Translations under genes and position numbers: made by a program
Part shown: in pieces, positions 49,921 to 59,218 of the stretch
Layout of the letters: every line of letters starts with the position of its first letter
How positions within the stretch are numbered: the first letter of the stretch is position 1
NCBI GenBank assembly: GCA_903231505.1
Contig: CAFBRK010000133.1
Location: 186,001-250,000 of the forward strand
Length of the DNA: 64,000 bases
Direction: 5' to 3'
DNA from: Olavius algarvensis associated proteobacterium Delta 3
GTDB taxonomy: Bacteria > Desulfobacterota > Desulfobacteria > Desulfobacterales > CAFBRK01
The notes under the pieces: model-generated
What the model was told of the DNA's origin: nothing
What the model saw: the letters and a program-made list of their open reading frames with translations, nothing else
The model's database searches: none

Positions 49921-52548
49921 ATGACCGGCAATGATGTACGGAGAAAGTTCCTGGAGTATTTCGAAAAACATCATCATCAGATCGTCCGGAGCTCCTCGCT
50001 GGTGCCCCACGATGACCCGACGCTGCTGTTTGTCAACGCGGGCATGGTGCAGTTCAAGAGGCTCTTTCTCGGAGAAGAAAAGCGCGGTTATTCCAGGGCC
50101 ACCACATCGCAGAAATGCGTGCGGGCCGGTGGAAAGCATAACGACCTGGAGAACGTGGGGTACACCGCGCGGCATCATACATTTTTCGAGATGCTGGGCA
50201 ATTTCTCTTTCGGAGATTACTTCAAGGAAAAGGCGGTCGATTTTGGCTGGGACCTGTTGACTAACGGGTATGGTCTTCCCGCAGACAAGCTCTGGGTGTC
50301 GATCTTTTTGGACGATGACGAGGCCGCAGAGATCTGGCATCGTCAGATCGGTGTGCCTGAGGATCGGATCGTTCGGTTCGGTGAAGAGGACAACTTCTGG
50401 GCCATGGGCGACACCGGGCCGTGCGGCCCCTGCAGCGAGATCCATCTGGATCGGGGGGAGGCATACGGGTGCGGGAAACCCGATTGCGCCCTCGGCTGTG
50501 AATGCGACCGGTTTCTGGAGATCTGGAACCTGGTGTTCATGCAGTTCAACCGGGACGCCTCCGGTGAAATGACCCCCCTGCCGAAACCGAGCATCGACAC
50601 GGGGCTTGGGCTGGAACGGATGGTTTCCATTTTGCAGGACGTACCGACCAACTATGACATCGATCTGATCGTGCCGATTATCGAGCGGGCCGAGGCGCTT
50701 TCCGGCATCGGCCGGAATGCCTCCCATGAGGCCGAGGTGGCCATGAAGGTCATCGCCGACCATTCCAGGGCCGCGGCCTTTCTGATCGGAGACGGTATCC
50801 TGCCGTCCAACGAAGGAAGGGGCTACGTGCTCCGCCGGATCATGCGGCGGGCCATCCGATACGGGCGGAATATCGGTTTGACCAAACCCTTTCTTCACGA
50901 AACCGCCACAGTGGTGTTCGACGTGATGAAACCCGAGTATCCGGAGCTTGCCGAGGCCGAGGCCTTTATCACCAATGTGATTCAGAACGAAGAGCTGCGG
51001 TTTTCGGAGACCATCGACTACGGATTGAAACTGCTCAACGAAACCCTGGACGAGATGAAGGTCAGGGGGGAAACCGTGGTTCCGGGCGACGTGGTCTTCA
51101 AGCTCTACGATACCTATGGATTTCCGGTGGACATCGTCCAGGATGTGGTTCGGGATCAGGCGCTGGGGGTGGATATGGACGGCTTCAATGTCGCCATGGA
51201 CCGTCAGCGGGAGCAATCCCGGCAGGTGTCATCGTTCGATGAAATCAGCGATGCTTTTCGAACCCTGACCGCCGATGGGTTCAAGGCCGAGTTCCGCGGA
51301 TACGACGGCATCGAGGCTGAATCCAAAGTGGTGTTGCTGGTCTCAGACGGCACCGAAGTGACCGAGGCAGACACCGGCGCCGCTGTCGACGTGGTTGCCG
51401 AAGTGACGCCGTTTTATGGAGAATCCGGCGGGCAGGTGGGGGATGTCGGCACCATCGCAGGCCCCCAGGGGAAGGTTGACGTCACCGACACCGTCAAAGA
51501 CCCCACCGGTTTGATCATCCACAAAGGACGGGTGGTCGAGGGAGCACTCCGGACCGGTGATGCCATCACCCTGTCGGTGGACGAAGACAAACGGCGGGCC
51601 ACGCAATTGAATCACACCGCCACCCACATTCTGCATGCCATGTTGAGGAAGGTCCTTGGCGACCACGTCAAACAGGCCGGTTCCCTGGTCGCCCCGGATC
51701 GCCTGCGTTTCGATTTTACCCACTTCTCCCAGGTGACTCCGGAAGAACTGGATCGCATCGAATGGCTCGTCAATGAGCGTATCCGGGAGAATGCGCCTGT
51801 AACCATCGATGAAATGGATGCCGAGGATGCCTTTCAATCCGGAGCTACCGCCTTGTTCGAAGAGAAATACGGCGATCGGGTGCGGGTGATTTCCCTGGCC
51901 GACTTCAGCAAAGAGCTTTGCGGCGGCACCCACACGGATCGCACGGGCAACATCGGGCTGTTCAAGATCATATCGGAATCGAGCGTGGCTTCGGGCGTTC
52001 GTCGGTTGGAGGCCATCACCGGCAATGCCGCGGTGGAACAGATGCAACACACACATCATATTGTCCGGGATGCCGCCCGGATGCTCAAGGACACCCCGGA
52101 CTCCCTGCTGCAGAAGCTGGAAGGGGTCATTGCCGGACAAAAAAGCCAGGAAAAGGAAATCGAACGGCTCAAGGCCAAAATCGTCGGGCTTCAGGCGGAC
52201 GACACGGCCGATACGATCCAGAAGGTCAACGGTGTCAGCCTGCTGGTCAAACGGGTGGCCGTGGATACTCCGGGAGCACTGCGCGACCTGGCGGATCGAT
52301 ACCGGGACAAACTAAAGTCCGGCGTGATTGTGCTGGGCAGTGCCGTTGACTCGAAAGTGCTGCTGATTGCCGTGGTCACCAAAGATTTGACCGACCGGTT
52401 CCATGCCGGCAACATCGTCAAGTCCATCGCCCCGGTTGTCGGAGGCGGTGGGGGTGGCCGGCCGGATATGGCCCAGGCCGGCGGTTCGAAACCGGAAAAT
52501 CTCGACCAGGCACTGAAGAAGGCGGAAGAGCTGTTAAGTGGTGATTAG
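49921..52548 (+). CDS. alaS: alanine-tRNA ligase
   Basis: An 875-aa class II synthetase of normal length. ATG 49921 with TTTTGGAG upstream is used. Motifs: RKFLEYFEKHHHQIVRSSSL at the start, FVNAGMVQFK, the class II core around GPCGPCSEIH, the editing domain HTATHILHAML and CGGTHTDRTG (zinc-binding), and the C-terminal GGGGGGRPDMAQAGG (C-Ala). It charges tRNA-Ala and clears misacylated tRNA. It lies 22 bp after recA, a common order. Confidence 0.97.
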   Translation: MTGNDVRRKFLEYFEKHHHQIVRSSSLVPHDDPTLLFVNAGMVQFKRLFLGEEKRGYSRATTSQKCVRAGGKHNDLENVGYTARHHTFFEMLGNFSFGDYFKEKAVDFGWDLLTNGYGLPADKLWVSIFLDDDEAAEIWHRQIGVPEDRIVRFGEEDNFWAMGDTGPCGPCSEIHLDRGEAYGCGKPDCALGCECDRFLEIWNLVFMQFNRDASGEMTPLPKPSIDTGLGLERMVSILQDVPTNYDIDLIVPIIERAEALSGIGRNASHEAEVAMKVIADHSRAAAFLIGDGILPSNEGRGYVLRRIMRRAIRYGRNIGLTKPFLHETATVVFDVMKPEYPELAEAEAFITNVIQNEELRFSETIDYGLKLLNETLDEMKVRGETVVPGDVVFKLYDTYGFPVDIVQDVVRDQALGVDMDGFNVAMDRQREQSRQVSSFDEISDAFRTLTADGFKAEFRGYDGIEAESKVVLLVSDGTEVTEADTGAAVDVVAEVTPFYGESGGQVGDVGTIAGPQGKVDVTDTVKDPTGLIIHKGRVVEGALRTGDAITLSVDEDKRRATQLNHTATHILHAMLRKVLGDHVKQAGSLVAPDRLRFDFTHFSQVTPEELDRIEWLVNERIRENAPVTIDEMDAEDAFQSGATALFEEKYGDRVRVISLADFSKELCGGTHTDRTGNIGLFKIISESSVASGVRRLEAITGNAAVEQMQHTHHIVRDAARMLKDTPDSLLQKLEGVIAGQKSQEKEIERLKAKIVGLQADDTADTIQKVNGVSLLVKRVAVDTPGALRDLADRYRDKLKSGVIVLGSAVDSKVLLIAVVTKDLTDRFHAGNIVKSIAPVVGGGGGGRPDMAQAGGSKPENLDQALKKAEELLSGD

Positions 52549-52923
52549 TGTTTGGTGTCGGGTGTCAGGTTTCAGGTGTCAGATCCCAGTTGTCAGGTTT
52601 CGGGTGTCAGGTTTCAGGCTGAACCGACCACCGAGAAAGCGATCGGTGTAGCATCCTGACACCTGACGCTGAATCCTAAACAACAAATTACGAATACCAA
52701 ACACCCCTTCGAAGGATTTGACAGGCGCACTGCAGGCAGGCTTCCTTTGGCTGTGCTCAGGAAAGGCAGAACGAGCAGAGCAAGCCAAATCACAAAGAAC
52801 AAACAAGAGACAACTGAAACCTGAAACCTGACACCTGACACCTGGTTCCAGACCTCAGACATCCGACACCTGGTTCCAGACCTCAAACATCCGACACCTG
52901 AGCCCAGACATCCGACATCCGAA
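52549..52923. repeat. GC-moderate repeat block with 28-bp period and inverted arms
   Basis: Left arm 52550-52622 repeats words such as GTGTCAGGTTTCAGGTGTCA; right arm 52810-52920 repeats the inverse (GACACCTGAAACC types). Within the right arm a 28-bp unit, starting GACACCTGGTTCCAGACCTC, occurs at 52837-52864 and 52865-52892 with one difference, then degenerates. The inner 180 bp hold no gene. Confidence 0.85.
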
Positions 52924-53748
52924 CTACCCGCCTTTAAGAACATCAATCATCGAATAGACCCGCCCCGTTGCCCCATCGGCCGTCTTTTGGCTGAGGAACC
53001 GGACCGCATCGAGGGTTCCCCTGGCGTAGACCTCCCTGCCGTTGACGTTGTGGGTAAACTCGAAGCATACCGTCCCATCCGAAGACACGAGTCGATACGT
53101 GTGCCAGCCATGCCCGGACAGGTAGTCTTCCGGGATACCCCATTGCGCCTTCTGGATGGCGGGATCCCGTTCCTTGGTGATGGCGTCTTCTGTAAACGGA
53201 ACGCCCAGACGGTTGAAGTAGCCGACCATGGCCTTGGCGGTGCCGCTGGTGTCCGCCTTTCCGTTTTGATGGCTCTCCCGGACCGACAGCTCGTACCCGT
53301 CGAACAGGCCCGGAAACCTCTCCGCGGCATAGGCCATCATGGCCTGAAACCCGACAATCTGTTTGCCCATGTTGGGGGCCACCACGGCCGCGATCTGCGA
53401 GGCCCGGATGCGTTCTTCCAGTTTCTGCCGATCCCCACCGGTGGTGCCCATGACAAAGGGGATGCCCTGGTTGCAGTAGAAATCCGTATTTTCGTTTACC
53501 GCCGCAGGATGGGTGAAATCCACGCAGATGATTGCGTTGAAATCATTCAGAACGCCGGAAATGCGGTCTTCTTTTACCTCCGGGCGGATGAGTGTGACCG
53601 TCGTATTGCCGATGGGATGGGTTGCGGCCTCGATCTCCGGCCCCGTCAACGACCAGGGGACGAGGGTCAACTGATCGTCCGTAATGACCCGCCGCGCCAC
53701 CTGCTCGGCCATGTTTCCGGGGAGCCCGTTCACCATGACGTGAATCAT
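52924..53748 (-). CDS. dapB: 4-hydroxy-tetrahydrodipicolinate reductase (plant-like class)
   Basis: A 274-aa reductase of lysine/diaminopimelate synthesis. The N terminus MIHVMVNGLPGNMAEQVARR is the NAD(P)-binding start; FVMGTTGGD and VVAPNMGKQIVGFQAMM follow; the substrate loop is SVRESHQNGKADTSGTAKA. The loop form (ESHQxGKxDTSGTAKA) is that of the plant-like DapB group and not the E. coli HHRHK form. GGAGG lies 6 nt upstream of the start. It is leftward, 70 bp after the MurU-AmgK gene. Confidence 0.9.
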   Translation of the reverse strand: MIHVMVNGLPGNMAEQVARRVITDDQLTLVPWSLTGPEIEAATHPIGNTTVTLIRPEVKEDRISGVLNDFNAIICVDFTHPAAVNENTDFYCNQGIPFVMGTTGGDRQKLEERIRASQIAAVVAPNMGKQIVGFQAMMAYAAERFPGLFDGYELSVRESHQNGKADTSGTAKAMVGYFNRLGVPFTEDAITKERDPAIQKAQWGIPEDYLSGHGWHTYRLVSSDGTVCFEFTHNVNGREVYARGTLDAVRFLSQKTADGATGRVYSMIDVLKGG

Positions 53749-53818
53749 GATTCACCTCCTTTGTCTGCAGTTCAATAAAGAACTCTTTCCGCGAAGCCTG
53801 GCGCCTCTGCGGTAATCG

Positions 53819-55558
53819 TTAATCATTTATTTCTGATGAGGATTGAATGCGATCAACACCAGTTGGCAGTGCCCCCTCTATCTGCCCGTGTAACTTGCGC
53901 AGCTTGGGAAATTTTTTCCCTAACGGCCCGGAGAGAAATTCATCCAGGGTCTTGACCGCCGGCGGGATAAAATCGCGAAAGAACGGTTTCTCTTTTTTCA
54001 GGGTCAGAAATCCGAACGCCCCCAATATCTGCAGGTTCCGGGCCAGGGCGCAGTACTGCAGGTCACGACGAAATTGTTCGGGGGTCCCGGCACGCGTTTC
54101 GGAAACCATCCGGCAGGCCACGTCGGTGAGATGATCCCGGATAGCCGCCGGCAGTGCCACGTAGGGATCGATCAGCAGGGACGCCAGATCGTAAGCCAGC
54201 GGCCCGCGGCGGCCGCCTTGAAAATCGATGAAAAAGATGTTTCCATCGCGTACCATGATATTTCGGGACTGAAAATCCCGGTGCATGAATCCGACGATTT
54301 CCGCTCCGGCAGCGCCATCCGCAATCTGTTCGAATTCGTCCCGCATCGTTTCGACGTCCACATCCAATCGCAGGTATGCGTTGATAAAAGCGTCCACAAA
54401 GTAGCGGCACTCCTTTTCCAGGACCAGGTGTGCGTCGTACACCGGCGTCTGAAACGCCCACTGCGGGTCGAAGCCATCTGCAGCGGCGAGACACATGTGG
54501 ATCTGGGCGGCGATGATGCGCTCATACAGGGCGACAACGTCGGTTTCGGATGCCCCCTGTACCATCTGCTGCAGGTGCCGATCGCCAAGGTCCTCCAGGA
54601 TCACAAGCCCGGCAAAGCGATCGTAACCGAGGATATCCGGCACCGGCACCAAGCATTGCTTCAGGTGCCGGCCGATGTCGATAAACGCATCTGCTTCAGA
54701 GACACCGTCTGCCTGTCGAATTCCGTGATCGGCCAGGATGAGACTCCTGTTCTGTTGGCTGAGACGAAACCATTTTCTGTCCGAACCGTCCCCGGCCAGG
54801 GTCTGCCAGCGGATGGGAACATTTCCGGTATCCGGCCGGAAGCCGGTAAATGCTTCCGGAGCCATCCGGTCGACCACGGCCTGCCGGTATCTGTCCGGGG
54901 TGCCGATGTCCTTCCAGTAGATATTCTCCGGAATCCATGCCCGAATTTTTTCTCCATTATGGATGAGCTGCCGGAAAACATCGATGCTGGAAGAGAATTT
55001 TCCACGTGGAAACAGCGGCAGGATGCCGGGGTCCAGAACCTGGATGCCGGTGAACGTCAGCTGTCGCAAACCGGGTGCCGCCTTCTTTCCATCCGACGGG
55101 GGGCCGAAACCGGTGATGTCGTCTCCGGAAGTCACCTGGACGCTGTTCTGTGAGGCATCATCGTGGAGAACCAGTGTCACCGGGTGGGGGTGCGCCCCAT
55201 GAACGGCATACAGTCGGCGGAAGTCCACATCTGTGACAATGTCGCTGTTGACGACCATAAAGGGGCGATCGTCCCAGAAATCCGCCACATTTTGAATCGC
55301 CCCGCCGGTGCCGAGAATTTCGGGTTCATGGCGCACCTGGATCGGAATCGGGTAGGATTGCTCACAGAGAAACGCGGCCACGCGGTCACCGAGATGATGG
55401 GTGTTGACCATGACGGCGCTGCAACCGGCTGCAGCCAGCTGGCGGATCAGCCGGTCGATGACCGGTCGGCCCGCGATCGGGAAAAGCGCCTTCGGTGTCC
55501 GGTCGGTATAGGGCCTGAGGCGGGTTCCGTACCCTGCTGCAAGGATCAGCGCTTTCAT
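53819..55558 (-). CDS. MurU-AmgK fusion: sugar-1-phosphate nucleotidyltransferase plus anomeric sugar kinase
   Basis: A 579-aa fusion. Residues ~1-235 are a nucleotidyltransferase (MKALILAAGYGTRLRPYTDR, TPKALFPIAGRP, NSDIVTD, WKDIGTPDRY), matching MurU-type MurNAc-1-phosphate uridylyltransferases. Residues ~250-560 are an aminoglycoside-phosphotransferase-like kinase with FMHRDFQSRNIMV and FIDFQGGRRGPLAYDLASLL, matching AmgK. In Pseudomonas AmgK and MurU are separate enzymes that turn recovered MurNAc into UDP-MurNAc, bypassing MurA and fosfomycin. Here one protein could do both steps. The substrate is inferred. It lies 7 bp downstream of plsB. Confidence 0.8.
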   Translation of the reverse strand: MKALILAAGYGTRLRPYTDRTPKALFPIAGRPVIDRLIRQLAAAGCSAVMVNTHHLGDRVAAFLCEQSYPIPIQVRHEPEILGTGGAIQNVADFWDDRPFMVVNSDIVTDVDFRRLYAVHGAHPHPVTLVLHDDASQNSVQVTSGDDITGFGPPSDGKKAAPGLRQLTFTGIQVLDPGILPLFPRGKFSSSIDVFRQLIHNGEKIRAWIPENIYWKDIGTPDRYRQAVVDRMAPEAFTGFRPDTGNVPIRWQTLAGDGSDRKWFRLSQQNRSLILADHGIRQADGVSEADAFIDIGRHLKQCLVPVPDILGYDRFAGLVILEDLGDRHLQQMVQGASETDVVALYERIIAAQIHMCLAAADGFDPQWAFQTPVYDAHLVLEKECRYFVDAFINAYLRLDVDVETMRDEFEQIADGAAGAEIVGFMHRDFQSRNIMVRDGNIFFIDFQGGRRGPLAYDLASLLIDPYVALPAAIRDHLTDVACRMVSETRAGTPEQFRRDLQYCALARNLQILGAFGFLTLKKEKPFFRDFIPPAVKTLDEFLSGPLGKKFPKLRKLHGQIEGALPTGVDRIQSSSEIND

Positions 55559-55565
55559 GGTGTCG

Positions 55566-58199
55566 TTATAACAAGGTCAGATATCGCTGGATCGCTTCAC
55601 TGTAGGGCGTGATCTTCTCCCGGCTTTCCGATCCGCGGATGCCCCGGCTCACGAAGAAATCCACCGCATTGGCATAGTTGATTTTGGAGTTGGATTCTTT
55701 CAGCTCGATTTCCCGTCGTTTGTACATTCGCGTGCCGATGGACTGGATCTTTTTCAATCTGTCTTTGCCGCTGAACTTTTTCTGGGGATACCGTGAAAAG
55801 GCATATAGCGCCGCCCAGTAGGACTCCAGATAGGGTTTGAGGAAAAAGGCGAAGAACTTCAGTTTCCGGTATCCCGAAGACGTGATGTTGTAGCGGTCCG
55901 GCAGTGTTGGATGGGGTATGAGGATGGCATCGTCGATGAACGATTTGATGGTCTTGCGGACATACTGCTCGGCCGTTTTGTCCACATCGTAGGCAAATTC
56001 ATTTTTGAAAAGATCCTGGAGATTCCGGTAGCCATCGTAGATATCCGATGCCCCGAATTGAAACGCATCGATTTCCAGGATCGTCATGGCGGTGTAGGCC
56101 GCCGGAACGAAGAACGATATGCTGTTGTTTTTATAGTACTCCAGATGGGGCCGTTTGGATTCGTTGATCGCGTACCAGCCGTGCCGGAGCCCCTTTTTCT
56201 TTTTCTTCTTTTTTTCGGCGGTGCCATGCTCGATGAATTTGCGCTGGACATAGGCCTCCAGGACCTGTTCCACGGTCCGATGGTGGTCCATCAACAACGT
56301 GTCGCTGAGTCGTGCTTGCTGGGAAAAAAGATAGGCCATGTACGTGTCGATATGGTGCCTCAGGGAGGTTTCGGAGAAGCGGTCCTTCGGCCGATTGAGA
56401 ATGGCGCTGGCGACCAGGGCGAAGGGAGTGACCACCGACACCGCGTTGATGGCATGAATGACCCGGTGGCCGAGATTTCGACAGAACGCGTTCAGTTCCT
56501 TGGATGGCATGTCTTCGATAGCGCCGCCCCACTTCGACAGCAATTCATTCAACGAGATCGGCGAATCGACATTCAGATAGATCCTGCCGTGACGTTTTTT
56601 GGTCAGCCGGGGGATCTTGAGCATCTGTCGAAAACTTTCCGGCTCTTTTTTACCCCCTTCAAGCTCGTGAAGATAGGCACTTTCTTCCAACACGCGATCG
56701 TACCCGATGAAAATCGGAACGAAAAAAAGATCTTCGCTGGCACCTTCCTTGTAGGCGTTCAGAAGAATCGAAAGGAGTCCGAGCTTTGGCAGGATCAGCT
56801 TTCCGGTTCGACTGCGGCCGCCTTCTATGAAAAACTCGATATTATACCCTTCATTGAGCAGCCAGTAGATATACTCTGAAAAGACCTTGGCATAGAGAAC
56901 GGCACCCCGGAACGTGCGCCGGATAAAAAAAGCCCCGCCACCCCGGAAGATGGGGCCCATCGGGAAAAAAGAGAGGTTCGCCCCGGCGGCGACAAACGGC
57001 ACCGCCACGTGATTGTGGAAAAGGACATAGGAAATGATCAGATAATCGATGTGGCTTTTATGGCATGGGATCAAAACCAGAGGGGCCTTTTGCGCTTTCG
57101 ATTTGAGTTCTTCTATTTCTTCGGGCTGGTAGGAGACACCGTCAAACATGTGCTTGATAATCCAGTGGATGCAGAAGTCCGCCGCCCGGATAACGACCAT
57201 GTTGTATTTGGCCATGATTTCATCCAGGGCCTTGCTGGCTTTCCGGTGGATCGAATACAGGGAGACATTTCTACTTTTGGCGTGATGCTGCATAAATTTC
57301 TCAAGCCGCGGGCTGGTCAGGATGTTCTGCTTCAGTTCTTCCTGGGTCTTGATGACCGGACCGAGTGTACTCTGGCGGAGTCGATTCGAGCGTTGAACGA
57401 GTTGACGCCGGAGGTGTTGGGCCTGGGTCTGGGTGTCCAGGTCCCGGCAATCCGGTGACGCCAATACGTTCTGCAGGCTGAGGGGTTCGGCGAGTTCGGA
57501 GAACACCTTGCCCGGATTTCGAAACAGGGTGACCACCCGTCGCAATCGTCCGGGACGTTCTTCGCTGCCGAACAACATGTCGACCATGGAGGGAATGGTC
57601 CGGTTCGGCTTGCGGCTAAAGAATATCTTCTGGGGAACGATAAAAATCGGCCTGTTTTGCTCCTTCTGCAACTGGATCAGATACTGCAAAGGGTCTGTTT
57701 TCGCTTTCAAAAATCGGCGATCGAAGCCTCTTTTTTCGATCAACGAGACGAATCCCGATTTGCCGGCCAGCAGCTGGTCCCGGATATACCCGCTTTCATA
57801 AGGATCGGGCAGGGAAAAATGTTTAAAAAAATAAATCACGTTTGCCAGGGTTACTTGAAGGAGCCGCCGGAACGGCTGCATGAGAACTATCCGATAGTCC
57901 AGACCGATTTCGGGAAACGGCAATCCCAGTTGTTGATATCGGCTGTGGTAGAAGAAAAAATCAAATCGGCTCTTGTACTTCGTCGTGTAAATAATGGTGC
58001 CCTGGTCTTGCAGCGCTTTCAACCGGCGGGTCTGGGTATTGCTGACCTGGATTCCCCGAAAGAACAGGCGCATCCACCAGGATGTCAGGAATCCGAGTTT
58101 TGGCGGTACCCAGCAGAAGAAGTGCCGGTACGTTCCGTGAAGCGCCCACTCGAAGAATCGACGAAACAGCGAGCGCGATGTGGTTTCTGTTGACGCCAT
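55566..58199 (-). CDS. plsB: glycerol-3-phosphate 1-O-acyltransferase
   Basis: An 877-aa membrane-associated acyltransferase. ATG 58199 with AAGGA upstream is used; the frame reaches a TTG nine codons earlier. The acyltransferase motifs are IPCHKSHIDYLI (HX4D), GAFFIRRTF, FFIEGGRSRTGKL and VPIFIGYDR, in the order of the PlsB family. It makes lysophosphatidate, the first step of phospholipid synthesis. The N-terminal ~330 residues are PlsB-specific; the C-terminal part is basic with a poly-lysine segment (EKKKKKKKG). Confidence 0.93.
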   Translation of the reverse strand: MASTETTSRSLFRRFFEWALHGTYRHFFCWVPPKLGFLTSWWMRLFFRGIQVSNTQTRRLKALQDQGTIIYTTKYKSRFDFFFYHSRYQQLGLPFPEIGLDYRIVLMQPFRRLLQVTLANVIYFFKHFSLPDPYESGYIRDQLLAGKSGFVSLIEKRGFDRRFLKAKTDPLQYLIQLQKEQNRPIFIVPQKIFFSRKPNRTIPSMVDMLFGSEERPGRLRRVVTLFRNPGKVFSELAEPLSLQNVLASPDCRDLDTQTQAQHLRRQLVQRSNRLRQSTLGPVIKTQEELKQNILTSPRLEKFMQHHAKSRNVSLYSIHRKASKALDEIMAKYNMVVIRAADFCIHWIIKHMFDGVSYQPEEIEELKSKAQKAPLVLIPCHKSHIDYLIISYVLFHNHVAVPFVAAGANLSFFPMGPIFRGGGAFFIRRTFRGAVLYAKVFSEYIYWLLNEGYNIEFFIEGGRSRTGKLILPKLGLLSILLNAYKEGASEDLFFVPIFIGYDRVLEESAYLHELEGGKKEPESFRQMLKIPRLTKKRHGRIYLNVDSPISLNELLSKWGGAIEDMPSKELNAFCRNLGHRVIHAINAVSVVTPFALVASAILNRPKDRFSETSLRHHIDTYMAYLFSQQARLSDTLLMDHHRTVEQVLEAYVQRKFIEHGTAEKKKKKKKGLRHGWYAINESKRPHLEYYKNNSISFFVPAAYTAMTILEIDAFQFGASDIYDGYRNLQDLFKNEFAYDVDKTAEQYVRKTIKSFIDDAILIPHPTLPDRYNITSSGYRKLKFFAFFLKPYLESYWAALYAFSRYPQKKFSGKDRLKKIQSIGTRMYKRREIELKESNSKINYANAVDFFVSRGIRGSESREKITPYSEAIQRYLTLL

Positions 58200-58778
58200 A
58201 ACGGGTCCTTGACGCGTCCGGTTCAACGAGTGCCGGGAAACGGTAAGATGGGGGTTTGTCCGAAGCGACTCAGGCCACGGTCGGGCCTTGTTTCTGTAGT
58301 GCCGGCTGACAATTCTAGCCTAACAGAATCGGCATGGGTTTGCAATAGTTGAATTCAGCCATCCGATGCATGTGAAACGGGTGCCGCCCTGGAGCCCGGG
58401 GCGCCATGGTCACCCCTTGCCGTGAAAGCAATGCGAACGCCGGACCTTCCGGTCCCATGGAAACATCCGTGTAACCGCAGCCATTGACTAGAACATTCAC
58501 GGGCGGGTTCGGGACCTCCGGATTCAGGCGTCTTCTTCGCAATGGGCGCTGGAAAATTCCACTTGCGTTTCCCATACCGGGTGTGTTAAGCACAATTTTA
58601 TCGTTTTGCGGTCGGGATTAGAGTCGTATCTACCTAATAATTTTGAAAATTAATCTTTCCGGGAGGATAGGCGGGATCTTGCGGGGAAAGCATCCGCTTG
58701 TCTCTACGGGAGTTGTTTTTTACCAAAAATCAAGTTTTTCCATCGCAACCATTTTGAATCAAAGGAGGGTGTTTCTTT
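58200..58778. other. 579-bp intergenic region
   Basis: No supported gene. A 92-codon minus frame (58315-58593) has atypical composition and no start signal. The left part should carry the plsB promoter; the right part ends with the AAAGGAGGGTG site of the next gene. Confidence 0.4.
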
Positions 58779-59063
58779 ATGAAAACGTTAATCGGAGGGG
58801 CAGTCGCTGCCGTGTTGGGTCTCATTGGTATGTCTGTTTGGTGGAAACCTTTCTTACAGCTGTTGGCTGGCGCCATCCCCGTTATGTTGCTCCTGGGGGG
58901 CGGTTTGGCCCTTTATCTCGGATTCGATGAACTGAAAGATACCTGGAAGAAGGATGATACTGCCTTCGATACCGCTGTTGCCGGTGCAGATATGGACCAG
59001 TATAAGCAGGAAATTGATGATCTGAAAAAAGAGATCAACGATCTGAAGTCGGAAAAAGGCTAA
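58779..59063 (+). CDS. small membrane protein with C-terminal coiled coil
   Basis: A 94-aa protein. Two hydrophobic segments (LIGGAVAAVLGLIGMSVWW and FLQLLAGAIPVMLLLGGGLA) are followed by a soluble tail (LKDTWKKDDTAFDTA) and a short coiled coil (YKQEIDDLKKEINDLKSEK). AAAGGAGGG lies 8 nt upstream. It is a single-gene unit. The family is not recognised beyond a resemblance to small membrane proteins of Desulfobacterota. Confidence 0.72.
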   Translation: MKTLIGGAVAAVLGLIGMSVWWKPFLQLLAGAIPVMLLLGGGLALYLGFDELKDTWKKDDTAFDTAVAGADMDQYKQEIDDLKKEINDLKSEKG

Positions 59064-59165
59064 TTGCGGCATCCCGTCGGACCGAGCGCTCGGGGTTCTT
59101 TAACCCCGGCGTGAACCGCTTCGGGAGATGCAGAACGTATTGAACGGGAACACCAGTCGTCGGAC

Positions 59166-59197
59166 CAAAAGCCCCGCATGATTGTGCGGGGCTTTTA
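59166..59197. terminator. bidirectional intrinsic terminator
   Basis: AAAAGCCCCGCA pairs with TGCGGGGCTTTT around ATGATTG. It lies between the small membrane protein and the convergent RNase H gene and can serve both. Confidence 0.85.
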
Positions 59198-59218
59198 TAT
59201 TGAACCGGTCGTCACACG

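Noticed and set aside
48699..49931. 410-codon open frame on the minus strand
   Set aside because: It is antisense to recA, has no start signal and its composition is the shadow of a GC-rich gene.
49780..51216. 478-codon minus-strand frame
   Set aside because: It is antisense to alaS, with low-complexity composition and no domain.
54074..55153. 359-codon plus-strand frame
   Set aside because: It is antisense to the MurU-AmgK fusion; no ribosome-binding site or family.
55911..56879. 322-codon plus-strand frame
   Set aside because: It is antisense to plsB, whose motifs are complete.
58315..58593. 92-codon minus frame
   Set aside because: Odd composition, no start signal and no recognisable domain.
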